A stretch of 57,705 nt of DNA from an uncultured Eubacterium sp. (GCA_910580075.1 CAJTVR010000011.1:21144-78848); one strand, 5' to 3'. Counted from the stretch's first letter, positions 25,764 to 34,605 are shown. Notes: a model not told the origin generated them from the letters alone. A program made the numbers and translations.

Positions 25764-26855
25764 TTATACCTCCAGAACCAGCCATCCCCCACTATAACAG
25801 AAGTATACTGCCAGATAGCATACATTTGGCAGCAGGCAGCAGATTCCTCTGCGGATAACTGTCAGATCCAGCTTTTTTTCCACCGCCATATGCGCTAAAA
25901 GCATAATGACTATCATAACCGGGACAATGACCACACAGGACATGGATACTGCCACGCTTGCAAACGCTGTCACAAACAGGCGTGCCCAGCTGCTTTGATC
26001 CCCGCTGTCTTTCCATATCCGGTATAGCAGGTAACAGACCATCGGCAGCACTACGTTGGCACAGTATGCTTTTGCCTCATATCCCCGCAGGATCAGAAAC
26101 TGTCCGCTTGTATCGTATACATCCCAGAAAATCGTCATTACAACTGTTATCGTAACCAGTATCGCTGATTTTTTTAAATCTCTGTGAAATACCTTCATCG
26201 CAAAGCTGTATACAACTGCATTTGTCAAAAGTACACACAAAACGCCTGCTACATACTTTTGCAAAACCAGCGCCGATATGCCCGTCACCTGGCTGATGCA
26301 TGCTGTATTCATATAAAAAGAAGACAGCGCATACCTCAGCTCTATCGTCTTTCGCAAAAGTCCGCTGCTGCCGTCATACAGATACATCGTATCCGTAGCC
26401 ACGGATGTCGTCATATTTCCGATATAATAAGCAAAATCCCAGCCGATATTTCTCTGTATCAGTACCGCGGATGCACATTCGCACAATACCGCTGCCGCCA
26501 TAAGCACCGCCAGCAGGCGGACGATACGCGCTGGACGCACATTTCGTACAGATGCGGCAGGCGCTCGCGCAGGCCTTTGCTGTTTTTTACTGCCAGTTAC
26601 CACATACAGCGCTGCTGCCAGCAGAACCGCTAACAGTACCAGCCATGTAATGCTGAGCACATGCAGCTTTTGCTTTGTCAGAATCATAATCTCCGCAATA
26701 ATCTGAAATGCAGCATAATATAGAAAAAAACCTATGCAGACTGTTTCCGGAATGACAGGCCTGCAGCCGCATTTTATACAAAATGCCCTGCCAAGTATAT
26801 AATAAATCAGGATGTTTAAAATTAAAATGCATATGCATAAAAAAAACTGCATCAT
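25764..26855 (-). CDS. polytopic membrane protein, N-terminal half of a probably split GT-C-like/DUF6077-like protein
   Basis: The 363-aa product has roughly nine hydrophobic segments. It contains an extracytoplasmic loop with IGWDFAYYIGNMTTSVATDTMYLYDG, where acidic residues after the first helices recall the loop-1 region of GT-C enzymes. I recall Lachnospiraceae proteins labelled DUF6077 with this composition and about 600 residues, but cannot confirm that. It ends abruptly in GGWLVLEV just after a run of five G, at the point where the downstream gene takes over in another frame. AAGGAG precedes the ATG pair. It lies after the ABC transporter genes, so a role in glycan decoration outside the membrane is possible. 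Confidence 0.6.
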   Translation of the reverse strand: MMQFFLCICILILNILIYYILGRAFCIKCGCRPVIPETVCIGFFLYYAAFQIIAEIMILTKQKLHVLSITWLVLLAVLLAAALYVVTGSKKQQRPARAPAASVRNVRPARIVRLLAVLMAAAVLCECASAVLIQRNIGWDFAYYIGNMTTSVATDTMYLYDGSSGLLRKTIELRYALSSFYMNTACISQVTGISALVLQKYVAGVLCVLLTNAVVYSFAMKVFHRDLKKSAILVTITVVMTIFWDVYDTSGQFLILRGYEAKAYCANVVLPMVCYLLYRIWKDSGDQSSWARLFVTAFASVAVSMSCVVIVPVMIVIMLLAHMAVEKKLDLTVIRRGICCLLPNVCYLAVYFCYSGGWLVLEV

Positions 26856-26982
26856 CAGGCTCCTTTCTTATTTTTATCCAGACATACTGCCCGCAGCAGG
26901 ATACCGGATGCCGGACACAGCACACAGAGCCTGTACAGCTGTATCTTTGTCTGCGTCCCGGTTATTGCCGTTTGTTTTAAAT

Positions 26983-27741
26983 TTATGACATATAATCATT
27001 ATACAGCGGAAGCACTTCTCCTGTACTTCCCTGCATCTTTATCTTTCCTTCATGCAGCCAGAGTATTGTATCGCACAGTTTTTCCAGTGTTTCTGTACTG
27101 TGTGATACAATAATCACCGTCCGCTCTTCATTCGTAATCAGTTCTTTCATTTTTGCATAGCTTTTTTTCTTAAAGCGCACATCCCCGACGCTCAGTACTT
27201 CATCGATCAGCATAATTTCTGTTTCCAGTATGGCGGTAATGGAAAACGCCAGTTTGGAATACATGCCGCTTGAATAAGTACGGACTGGCTTGTCTATAAA
27301 ACTTTCCAGTTCGGAGAATTCTATAATTTCATCTAATTTATCCTGAACCTGTTCTTCGCTAAAGCCTAAAAGCATTCCGCTTAAAAAAATATTTTCCCTT
27401 CCTGTCAGCTTTTTTTGAAATCCGACGCCTATCGACAGCAGGGATACTGTATGCCCGTGCAGGTCAATCTCTCCTTCATCCGCAGCAAAAATTCCCGCTA
27501 TGGCACGCAGCATGGTAGATTTTCCACTGCCGTTTTTACCGACAATTCCCATAATTTCTCCTTTGGGAACTTTAAAGGATATGCCGCGGACAGCTTCAAA
27601 TACATCGATTTCTGATTTTTTCAGGCTGAACAGGCTTTTTTTTATCGAAATTTTGTTCAGGCATTTATACCGTATCTTTAAATCTGATACTTCGATTGCA
27701 TATTCTTTTTCAGGTTCCTTTGTAGTATCCATTTCGTCCAT
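26983..27741 (-). CDS. polysaccharide ABC exporter, ATP-binding subunit (Wzt/TagH/RgpD type)
   Basis: Powers export of a lipid-linked glycan across the membrane. The 252-aa product has Walker A GKNGSGKST (about 68-76), a Q-loop region with the FQKKLTGRENIFLSG stretch typical of polysaccharide and teichoic-acid exporters, the signature YSSGM, Walker B IMLIDEVLSVGD and the switch His in VSHS. It ends straight after the nucleotide-binding fold, so the C-terminal carbohydrate-binding domain found in some Wzt proteins is missing. End-group recognition, if any, must come from another protein. GAGGAAG precedes the ATG. Its permease partner lies 241 nt upstream, an unusually wide gap for this gene pair. 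Confidence 0.93.
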   Translation of the reverse strand: MDEMDTTKEPEKEYAIEVSDLKIRYKCLNKISIKKSLFSLKKSEIDVFEAVRGISFKVPKGEIMGIVGKNGSGKSTMLRAIAGIFAADEGEIDLHGHTVSLLSIGVGFQKKLTGRENIFLSGMLLGFSEEQVQDKLDEIIEFSELESFIDKPVRTYSSGMYSKLAFSITAILETEIMLIDEVLSVGDVRFKKKSYAKMKELITNEERTVIIVSHSTETLEKLCDTILWLHEGKIKMQGSTGEVLPLYNDYMS

Positions 27742-27982
27742 ACTGCTTCCTCAATTTTTCTGCATATCTGATTTTATTATAAATTCCTGTTTCATGTCTG
27801 CCGGCAGAGTCTGTTAATTATCTATTTTACGATATCCTGATTTCTATGTCTATAGTTTTCCGGCTGGTTTCATAGAGTTTTATATTTTTAAAACTGACTG
27901 GTCTTATTTTCCTGTCCGCTGCCGGAGGATGTGCTGCTCCGGCATCTTAGAGGCCATTCCTCCCCTCAGCAGCACACTTACA
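27742..27982 (-). promoter_or_regulatory. gap between exporter subunits with competing hairpins and a possible internal promoter
   Basis: On minus, right after the permease stop, TGTGCTGCT can pair with AGCAGCACA about 30 nt on. That second arm also forms the loop of a separate hairpin, TGCCGGAG/CTCCGGCA (27920-27944), so the two structures exclude each other. Further on are AT-rich sequence, a perfect palindrome TCTGCCGGCAGA (about 27797-27808) and a TATAAT hexamer (27776-27781) with only a poor -35 (CCGGCA, 17-nt spacer). An internal promoter or attenuator setting the ATPase level is possible but unproven. Confidence 0.35.
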
Positions 27983-28780
27983 CTACATCACTTTCACGTA
28001 GCTGTTCTCATGCCTGTAAATATTATGCACCCCCGCTACAGACAGTACAGCGCCGATCATAAACCAGACAGCCAGTGTCCCCCAGTCCGGCATTGTCTGA
28101 TAAATGAGCACTCTTCTCATAGAATCTACCAGCAGCGCCATAGGATTGCATTTCAAGAGCAGGCTGCTGTATGGATATGGCACGCGTTTTTGAATGGAGT
28201 AAAAGATTCCGGTCAGGTAAAACAGCAGTTTTAATACAACCGTCACGACATTGGCCAGGTCTTCCACATAGACTCCAAAATGCAGGAGCACGCTGCTGAA
28301 TGCAAATGTCACAACGAGCAGTATCACAAACAGCGGCACCAGAAGGATCACTTTCCAGTCCACCGGGACACGGTAGCCAATCATCATAATTACTACCAGT
28401 GAAAACGCAATGACCATTTTAAAGCCGTTGGATAAAATTTTTATTAAAATAAGGATAAATTTAGGTATATATACTTTTGAAACAATCGGTTTGTTTGCTG
28501 CCACCAGTTTCACACTCTGTCTCAGGCAGGCTGAAAAAAAGTTCCAGCTGTTATAGCCGATAAAAATAAATACCGGCAGATATGGCTCGCTTTTCTGAAA
28601 AACAATTACTGCCACAAAAGAATATACGATCATAAACAGCAGAGGGTCTAAAATCCACCACAGCCAGCTTAAATGAGAGTTGGCAACTTCGGATTTCAAC
28701 TCGGATTTTGCTGCGTATATTGTATATTTTTGGTATTTTCTGACATCACTGATAAATCGGTTCAATTGCATTCTCCTCAC
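27983..28780 (-). CDS. polysaccharide ABC exporter, permease subunit (Wzm/TagG/RgpC type)
   Basis: Membrane channel of the glycan exporter, an ABC-2 type permease of up to 265 aa. It has six hydrophobic segments and the family features: amphipathic N-terminus, SHLSWLWWILDPLLFMIVYSFV, IFIGYNSWNFFSACLRQSV, and NPMALLVDSMRRVLI before the last helix. The start is uncertain: GTG 28780 has no clear site, ATG 28771 lies only one base from AGGAG, and TTG 28765 (giving MNRFISDV) has AGGAG at 7 nt. The TTG is best by spacing; the outer limit is given here. It immediately follows a GT2 gene. Its ATP-binding partner follows after 241 nt. Confidence 0.92.
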   Translation of the reverse strand: MRRMQLNRFISDVRKYQKYTIYAAKSELKSEVANSHLSWLWWILDPLLFMIVYSFVAVIVFQKSEPYLPVFIFIGYNSWNFFSACLRQSVKLVAANKPIVSKVYIPKFILILIKILSNGFKMVIAFSLVVIMMIGYRVPVDWKVILLVPLFVILLVVTFAFSSVLLHFGVYVEDLANVVTVVLKLLFYLTGIFYSIQKRVPYPYSSLLLKCNPMALLVDSMRRVLIYQTMPDWGTLAVWFMIGAVLSVAGVHNIYRHENSYVKVM

Positions 28781-29686
28781 TTATCCCAGATATTTCCGAA
28801 ATCCGTTTAATGTGTAAAAAATCATGTAATAAAATGACAGCAGCCGGCCGTATCCCAGATACCGGTATGACCCGTAATGCATGTACGCTGATTTCAGCTT
28901 GTTTCTGGACTTCCCGCCCTCACTCTGCCTGGATTTGAGTGCAGGCACATTAACGCCCGCTGCTGTCTTATATTTTTTGAGTATCCTAAGCCACAAAATA
29001 TAGTCCTCATGATACCGGTCACAGACAAAGCCAAATTCCTGCGCCACATCCCGCAAAAGAACTGCCGAGCCGCAGGGAATCAGGTTCGTGCGCATCAGCA
29101 TTGAATACGTGATTCGTTTTGGCACTGAAATGACTTTTCCGGTCTGTGTACCATCCGGATGTACCAGTTCCCTGCCTGTACAGCACAATACGGCTCCTGT
29201 GCGTGCCATGCACTTCATCTGCAGTCTGAGTTTATCGGCATCCCACCAGTCATCCGCATCCAGAAAAGCTACATACTTCCCCCGCGCCATGCGGATTCCA
29301 AGATTGCGTGCTGCTGCAACCCCTTCGTTGCGTTTCTTCCTCACATATCGGATGCGCGGATCTGCCTGATAGCGTCTGACAGCCTGTGCTGTATCATCTA
29401 AAGAACAGTCGTCTATAATAATCAGTTCCCATTTCTCCCTACAGTTCTGCCTCTGCACTGACTCAATCGCCTGCCCGATATATTTCCCAGCCTGGTATGC
29501 AGGCATAATCACCGAAATCACCGGCTGGCTTCTTTCTGTATTTGCTGACGATACCATGGCCTTGTTTTCTGACTCTTTCTTATCTGCATTCACATCCGCA
29601 GACTCTTCTATTCTCTTTTTCTTTTTCATCCCCGCATTCACATTCATGACCGCATCCTTACTCCTTCCATGCATCACCATGTACAC
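28781..29686 (-). CDS. family 2 glycosyltransferase with charged N-terminal extension
   Basis: The GT-A domain runs from about residue 55 (PVISVIMPAYQAGKYI) through IIIDDCSLDDT to the DxD-type LDADDWWDADK and a C-terminal HEDYILWLRILKK block, as in many capsule glycosyltransferases. The preceding 50 residues are rich in Lys, Glu and Ser, have no counterpart I recognise, and may be partly untranslated. Possible starts are GTG 29686 (limit given), ATG 29680, ATG 29674 and ATG 29647. The last has AAGGAGTAAGG upstream and is a good candidate. The gene follows a glycosylphosphotransferase gene by 4 nt. Sugar specificity is unknown. Confidence 0.88.
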   Translation of the reverse strand: MYMVMHGRSKDAVMNVNAGMKKKKRIEESADVNADKKESENKAMVSSANTERSQPVISVIMPAYQAGKYIGQAIESVQRQNCREKWELIIIDDCSLDDTAQAVRRYQADPRIRYVRKKRNEGVAAARNLGIRMARGKYVAFLDADDWWDADKLRLQMKCMARTGAVLCCTGRELVHPDGTQTGKVISVPKRITYSMLMRTNLIPCGSAVLLRDVAQEFGFVCDRYHEDYILWLRILKKYKTAAGVNVPALKSRQSEGGKSRNKLKSAYMHYGSYRYLGYGRLLSFYYMIFYTLNGFRKYLG

Positions 29687-29690
29687 ATAT

Positions 29691-31100
29691 TTACTGCCTG
29701 CTCTGTTTTAGTGCTGTCTTCTGGCTGTCCGAAACTCCCTCGGATTTTTCTTTTTGAAACAGTATCTTGACTGTCAGCAGTATCAGTTTTATATCCAGCC
29801 AGAGCGAATAATTTTCAATATAGGTCAGATCCAGCTTGAGTTTATCGTACGGCACGGTATTATACTGTCCGTACACCTGTGCATAGCCAGTCAGCCCTGC
29901 TTTCATCTTCAGCCGGAAGCGAAACTGCGGGATGCTCTGTTCATATTCTTTTGTAATCTCTTCCCGTTCCGGGCGCGGGCCTACAAAAGACATATCCCCG
30001 GCCAGAACATTAAACAGCTGCGGCAGCTCGTCTACGTGAAGTCTCCTTATGACCTTTCCAACCGGAGTAATTCTGTCGTCGTGGGCGCTCGCGAGCCTGG
30101 CGCCTTTTTTTTCTGATTCCACAATCATGCTGCGGAATTTGTATATCTGAAATGGTTTTCCGTCCTTTGTAATGCGTTCCTGTGAATACAGTACCGGACC
30201 GCCGTCATATATTTTTATTGCAGCCGCTATAAGCAGCATAACCGGCGACGCAAGAATGCACCCGCAGAATCCGATTGCAATATCCATCGCACGCTTGCAG
30301 AAACTCTGCCCAAAAGTCATGCCCTGGTTGCGGAACAGCAGCAGGGGAGAATCAAATAAGTCGATCTCCGACGCACTGATAATCATAATATCCGAAATTT
30401 TCGGTACAGAATAGCAGCGGATATTTTTTTCAAAACAAAATTTCAAAAACAGGTTGCGTTCATGGGAAGGAATATCTCCGATTAAAACAGATTCGTATTT
30501 CGGAATCATCTTAAGAATATGTCCGACACCTTCCTTTAAATGGACTGTTTCTTTTACCCGGTATTTGTCCCCTCTTGACTGCAGTTTGCGGATCAGGGCT
30601 TTCGGGCTGATATTCCCATAAATCAGAAGCATTTCATGCGGCGGATACAGCCTGGCATATATGCCGCGCATGGCTACAATCCAGATGACGCCGACGATAA
30701 TCTGCAGCAGGGCCAGTACCATGATCGGGGTAGAAAACTGCATAAATTTCCATTTTTTTGCAATCAGCGCCAGCTGCAGATATTCCACTGCATTTGCAGC
30801 GCACACTGACAGTATCTGGGAATACAGCACGTCCAGGTTCCTCAGATATCCCACCCGGAAGCCGCCCAGTACTTTCATAAACAGGACAAGTACGACCGCA
30901 TACAGAACGATCACTGTCCAGTGCCCTCTTCTGTAATAGTAGAAATACCGGAAATACCTGCGCATGTCTTTCAGTTCTCTGTTTGCATAATAGTTATACC
31001 ACAGACAGGCAAACATCCCCGTCTGAACTGCCACAATTAAAATTGTCCCCAGCAGCATGATAAACCGTTTGTACTGCTCTTTAGAATTCGTCCATTTCAT
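29691..31100 (-). CDS. polyprenyl glycosylphosphotransferase, copy B
   Basis: A second priming enzyme of 469 aa. The N-terminal part has about four helices (around 12-35, 50-72, 85-108, 118-142), then a Rossmann-like region with LLIYGNISPKALIRKL. The re-entrant hydrophobic segment (IGFCGCILASPVMLLIAAAI) precedes the catalytic domain, which has SQERITKDGKPFQIYKFRSM, LHVDELPQLFNVLAGDMSFVGPRPE and AGLTGYAQVYGQYNT. The FVGPRPE signature differs from copy A, which reads VGTRPP, so the two are not a recent duplication and probably use different sugars. It follows the methyltransferase/kinase-like fusion gene by 4 nt, indicating one transcript. Confidence 0.93.
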   Translation of the reverse strand: MKWTNSKEQYKRFIMLLGTILIVAVQTGMFACLWYNYYANRELKDMRRYFRYFYYYRRGHWTVIVLYAVVLVLFMKVLGGFRVGYLRNLDVLYSQILSVCAANAVEYLQLALIAKKWKFMQFSTPIMVLALLQIIVGVIWIVAMRGIYARLYPPHEMLLIYGNISPKALIRKLQSRGDKYRVKETVHLKEGVGHILKMIPKYESVLIGDIPSHERNLFLKFCFEKNIRCYSVPKISDIMIISASEIDLFDSPLLLFRNQGMTFGQSFCKRAMDIAIGFCGCILASPVMLLIAAAIKIYDGGPVLYSQERITKDGKPFQIYKFRSMIVESEKKGARLASAHDDRITPVGKVIRRLHVDELPQLFNVLAGDMSFVGPRPEREEITKEYEQSIPQFRFRLKMKAGLTGYAQVYGQYNTVPYDKLKLDLTYIENYSLWLDIKLILLTVKILFQKEKSEGVSDSQKTALKQSRQ

Positions 31101-31104
31101 AGAT

Positions 31105-33057
31105 TTAGTTCCCTGTCAGTTTTTTCTTGATTTTTCTGGCTGCTTTCCAGAAAATCCGCCCTTTTAACAGCTCGTTCTCTGCCATCACGCGGTCATACTC
31201 TGCTTCCAGTTCAGCAATATTAAAATATCTGCGTCCCAAAACATTCACCATTTCGCGGTAAGGCATAAGCCCGCCTGTCACATACTGCTGAAATCCTGCT
31301 TCCATCTGTCTGTATACTTCTGCCTCTTCCATGGAAATCCCCGCTGCCATCTGAAGATTCTCCATTGAGAGTTCCTTCCTCTGCGGATTTTCATGATGCA
31401 GAAAAAATAACGTCCTATAGATAATAAAATTCTGCGGAATCGGAAAGAAAAACGTCCATTCGTAATCAATCACATTCCATGCCCCGTCTTCTGTCACCAG
31501 AATATTCGGGAGTATCAGGTCAATATCCGAAACTTCACTGCACACTGTCTGATCCAGCACAGACTGACCGGCAGTCTCTCCAAATACCTTTTTAAAATCT
31601 GCTGTCATTTGGAATGGTACGTTTTTCCTGCCATTCCGGATATACTGCACCATTTTATCCAGTACATCAGTCACTTTATTCATTTGACCTGCTGCAATGG
31701 CCCGCTCTATGTACCCCTGCAGCGCTTCTCCATGGATAAACTCAAACTGAGCCGCGGCACTTCCATTTTTATCTGTATGCACTCTGCAGCGGTTAAACCT
31801 TAAATCTGTATCTTCGTACTGCTGCGCCAGCCTGGCATAAGCCTTCGCAATATGCATGACATGTGCATTCCCTTCCTCATAGACCGGACACTTGCGGACC
31901 ATTCCGTCTGTGATATCCGTCCTCACTGCAAACTGCCTGCTGCGGTCTGTCGCATAGCGTACATAAACCGTCTGCTGCCTGATCCGGCCGTGCTGCCTGT
32001 CAGAATTATGCGCCGCCTGCATCCCGTCCGGTCCCGGCTCATGCTCAGGACTCCCGCCAGTCTGCTTTTGCATCGCAGCTCTGGCTTCTGCCTGTATCAG
32101 CACCGGCTCCACTTCTATTTTATCAGTGCCCGCTATGCACAGATATGAATTGGAGAATAGCGGAAACTGCTCTTCTTCGATAATACTGTCAAACACTTTC
32201 TGTTCGTCGAACAAAATAAGCCTGTCATCTTCATAATTTGCTATATTATATGTCAGGTCTCCTTTTTTCGGCAGATATGCATCCGAATAAATATCCAGCG
32301 CAAACCGGTGGTCAGGATATGGATAATAAAAATCCTGCCAGCAGAATCCAGCTTCTGTCAGCAGCTTCTTCAGGCTGTTTTTCGAATACAGATGAATTCC
32401 GGCATTTTCAAGACCCGCAAAATATCTGTGTACATGCATTTCTTTATTTCCAGCCCAGTATTTTAATCCAAACTTATTCTCTACAGCCAGCACCAGCATT
32501 CCGTCCGGTTTCAGAAGAGCGCGCAGTTTTTCCAGAAACTGCTGTGCCTTTGCTTTTTCATCAGGTATTCCGGATGCCAGAACCACATCATAGTCCTTAG
32601 CAAGCTGCGGCTCACACTCCGAAAACGGCATTGCATAAACCGTCAGCGTCTGTTCTTTTACATGCTTATGACGCAGCGCATTCAGCCTGCAGTATCCGGT
32701 ATGTTCTTCCTGGCATGTTACATGAACAGCCTTTTTTAATAATGCAGATGTAATTGTGCCGCATCCGGCACCTGTCTCCAGCACCCTGGCATTCTCCGGA
32801 AACTGCAGCCATTCGATGATATTTGCCCTGGATTCGGCCAGCTGGTACATGACCGTATAATTTTTGTGCATAGTAATCTGTTCGTGGTAATCAGCTTCAT
32901 TATAAGAAGCGATAATTTCCCGAAGACAGTTCACTTCCTCAGACTGTTTTTCATTTAATTCCCCTGATCTTTCCGGCGCATTCCCGAAAGCCGCCTGGCC
33001 AGGTTTCTCACTGTCCCCAAGCCACAGCATCACATTCCCTATTCTTTCCATCTGCAT
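31105..33057 (-). CDS. methyltransferase fused to a kinase-like domain (possible glycan chain terminator)
   Basis: The 650-aa product has a class I SAM methyltransferase domain at about 55-270, with motif I VLETGAGCGTI at 92-102. A region at about 360-600 reads as a protein-kinase-like (aminoglycoside phosphotransferase-type) fold: a candidate ATP lysine in VRKCPVYEEGN (Lys389), hinge-like FEFIHGEALQGYI (438-450), a degenerate catalytic loop DIDLILPN (511-518) and a metal-binding DYEW (531-534). A short coiled coil (614-635) and a basic amphipathic tail (FWKAARKIKKK) follow. This order matches WbdD, the methyltransferase-kinase that caps E. coli O9a chains before ABC export. The kinase assignment is by eye. 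It sits beside the sugar-priming and dTDP-rhamnose genes. Confidence 0.68.
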   Translation of the reverse strand: MQMERIGNVMLWLGDSEKPGQAAFGNAPERSGELNEKQSEEVNCLREIIASYNEADYHEQITMHKNYTVMYQLAESRANIIEWLQFPENARVLETGAGCGTITSALLKKAVHVTCQEEHTGYCRLNALRHKHVKEQTLTVYAMPFSECEPQLAKDYDVVLASGIPDEKAKAQQFLEKLRALLKPDGMLVLAVENKFGLKYWAGNKEMHVHRYFAGLENAGIHLYSKNSLKKLLTEAGFCWQDFYYPYPDHRFALDIYSDAYLPKKGDLTYNIANYEDDRLILFDEQKVFDSIIEEEQFPLFSNSYLCIAGTDKIEVEPVLIQAEARAAMQKQTGGSPEHEPGPDGMQAAHNSDRQHGRIRQQTVYVRYATDRSRQFAVRTDITDGMVRKCPVYEEGNAHVMHIAKAYARLAQQYEDTDLRFNRCRVHTDKNGSAAAQFEFIHGEALQGYIERAIAAGQMNKVTDVLDKMVQYIRNGRKNVPFQMTADFKKVFGETAGQSVLDQTVCSEVSDIDLILPNILVTEDGAWNVIDYEWTFFFPIPQNFIIYRTLFFLHHENPQRKELSMENLQMAAGISMEEAEVYRQMEAGFQQYVTGGLMPYREMVNVLGRRYFNIAELEAEYDRVMAENELLKGRIFWKAARKIKKKLTGN

Positions 33058-33109
33058 AATTTTTTTCCTATCGCTTCAGCCTTTCAAGATTTTTGAAAAT
33101 CTATCCTTA

Positions 33110-33673
33110 TTACCTGCGGTATTTTTCTGTAAATTCCCGAAAACTGCCCCACTCTCTGTCCTTATCTGTCATAATCAGGTCCATATGTTCCGGCAGCGGC
33201 CAGTCTATTGCGATATCCGGGTCGTTGTAAATCAGTCCTCCTTCATCGTTTGGATGATAAAAATCGGTACATTTATATGCAAACTCCGCGTAATCTGACA
33301 GCACGACAAACCCATGGGCAAAATTCTTTGGTATAAAGAACTGCTTTTTATTCTCTTCCGAAAGTATCACGCCGTGCCACTTTCCGTACGTAGCGGATCC
33401 TACCCGCAGATCCACAGCCACATCAAACACTTCTCCGCGAATCACACGCACCAGTTTGTCCTGAGGATACTGAATCTGAAAATGCAGCCCTCTGAGCACG
33501 CCTTTTTTCGACGCTGACTGATTGTCCTGTACAAACTGCACATCGATGCCGGCCTCTTTAAAATCGTTATAATTATATGTCTCCATAAAATAACCCCTGG
33601 CATCTCCAAAAACTGCCGGCTCTATCTCATAAAGACCCTCAATCTCACACGAAGTTACTTTTATTTTACCCAT
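33110..33673 (-). CDS. rmlC: dTDP-4-dehydrorhamnose 3,5-epimerase
   Basis: Third step of dTDP-L-rhamnose synthesis: double epimerisation of dTDP-4-keto-6-deoxyglucose, cytoplasmic. The 187-aa cupin-fold product matches the family length and carries ARGYFMETYNYNDF, QDNQSASKKGVLRGLHFQ with the catalytic His, LVRVIRGEVFDVAVDLR, and FFIPKNFAHGFVVLSD. AAAGGAG stands before the ATG. It lies after rmlA in the operon order, with about 60 nt on either side, as part of a complete rml set broken only by a glycosyltransferase gene. Confidence 0.97.
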   Translation of the reverse strand: MGKIKVTSCEIEGLYEIEPAVFGDARGYFMETYNYNDFKEAGIDVQFVQDNQSASKKGVLRGLHFQIQYPQDKLVRVIRGEVFDVAVDLRVGSATYGKWHGVILSEENKKQFFIPKNFAHGFVVLSDYAEFAYKCTDFYHPNDEGGLIYNDPDIAIDWPLPEHMDLIMTDKDREWGSFREFTEKYRR

Positions 33674-33735
33674 ACCGCTCTCCTTTCACCAAAACCAGTT
33701 TGATCTGTACGCCAGGGCCTGCTACGCTTATCCGT

Positions 33736-34605
33736 CTACAGCCCCTGTGCAATATCCATCAGATATTTTCCGTAGTTTGTCTTTAACAGCGGCTGCGCCA
33801 GTGCAATCAGCTGGTCTCTGGTAATAAATCCGCGCTTGTACGCGATTTCCTCCACGCAGGACACATAAAGTCCCTGACGTTTCTGTACTGCCGACACATA
33901 ATCTGCCGCATCCAGCAGGGAATCATGCGTGCCCGTATCCAGCCATGCAAACCCGCGGCCCAGCGGCTCTACTTTCAGGCTGCCGCGCTCCAGATATTCC
34001 TGATTCACAGACGTAATCTCTATTTCACCTCTCGCTGAAGGTTTTACATTTTTTGCAATTTCAACGACATTGTTATCATAAAAATATAATCCCGGCACTG
34101 CATAATTGGATTTCGGATTTGCAGGTTTTTCTTCTATAGATACTGCCATTCCGTTTTCATCAAATTCCACAACACCGTATTCCCTTGGATCTTTTACATA
34201 ATACCCAAAAATCACGGCCCCTTCCTGAATTGCCGCAGCCCTCTGCAGCACTTTGGAAAAACTCTGTCCGTAAAAAATATTGTCGCCCAGCACAAGCGCT
34301 GCCGAATCATTCCCTATAAAGGATTCTCCAATAATAAACGCATCCGCAAGCCCGCGCGGCGTCTCCTGAACAGCATAACACATATGCAGTCCCAGCTGGC
34401 TGCCGTCGCCAAACAAATCTTCAAATACAGGCAGATCCCTTGGTGTTGATATAATCAGTATATCCCGGATTCCTGCCAGCATCAGCGTAGACAGCGGATA
34501 ATAAATCATCGGCTTGTCATACACGGGCATAATCTGTTTCGAGATCGATTTTGTCAGAGGATACAGTCTTGTGCCTGAACCTCCGGCCAGTATGATTCCC
34601 TTCAT
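33736..34605 (-). CDS. rmlA: glucose-1-phosphate thymidylyltransferase
   Basis: First step of dTDP-L-rhamnose synthesis: glucose-1-phosphate plus dTTP gives dTDP-glucose. The 289-aa product has the nucleotidyltransferase signature GGSGTRLYPLT at the start, KQIMPVYDKPMIYYPL, LGDNIFYGQ with the metal-binding Asp, and EEKPANPKSNYAVPGLYFYD. The length is typical of the short RmlA type, which is normally feedback-inhibited by dTDP-rhamnose. GGGAGAAGG precedes the ATG. It lies between the double GT2 gene and rmlC. Confidence 0.97.
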   Translation of the reverse strand: MKGIILAGGSGTRLYPLTKSISKQIMPVYDKPMIYYPLSTLMLAGIRDILIISTPRDLPVFEDLFGDGSQLGLHMCYAVQETPRGLADAFIIGESFIGNDSAALVLGDNIFYGQSFSKVLQRAAAIQEGAVIFGYYVKDPREYGVVEFDENGMAVSIEEKPANPKSNYAVPGLYFYDNNVVEIAKNVKPSARGEIEITSVNQEYLERGSLKVEPLGRGFAWLDTGTHDSLLDAADYVSAVQKRQGLYVSCVEEIAYKRGFITRDQLIALAQPLLKTNYGKYLMDIAQGL

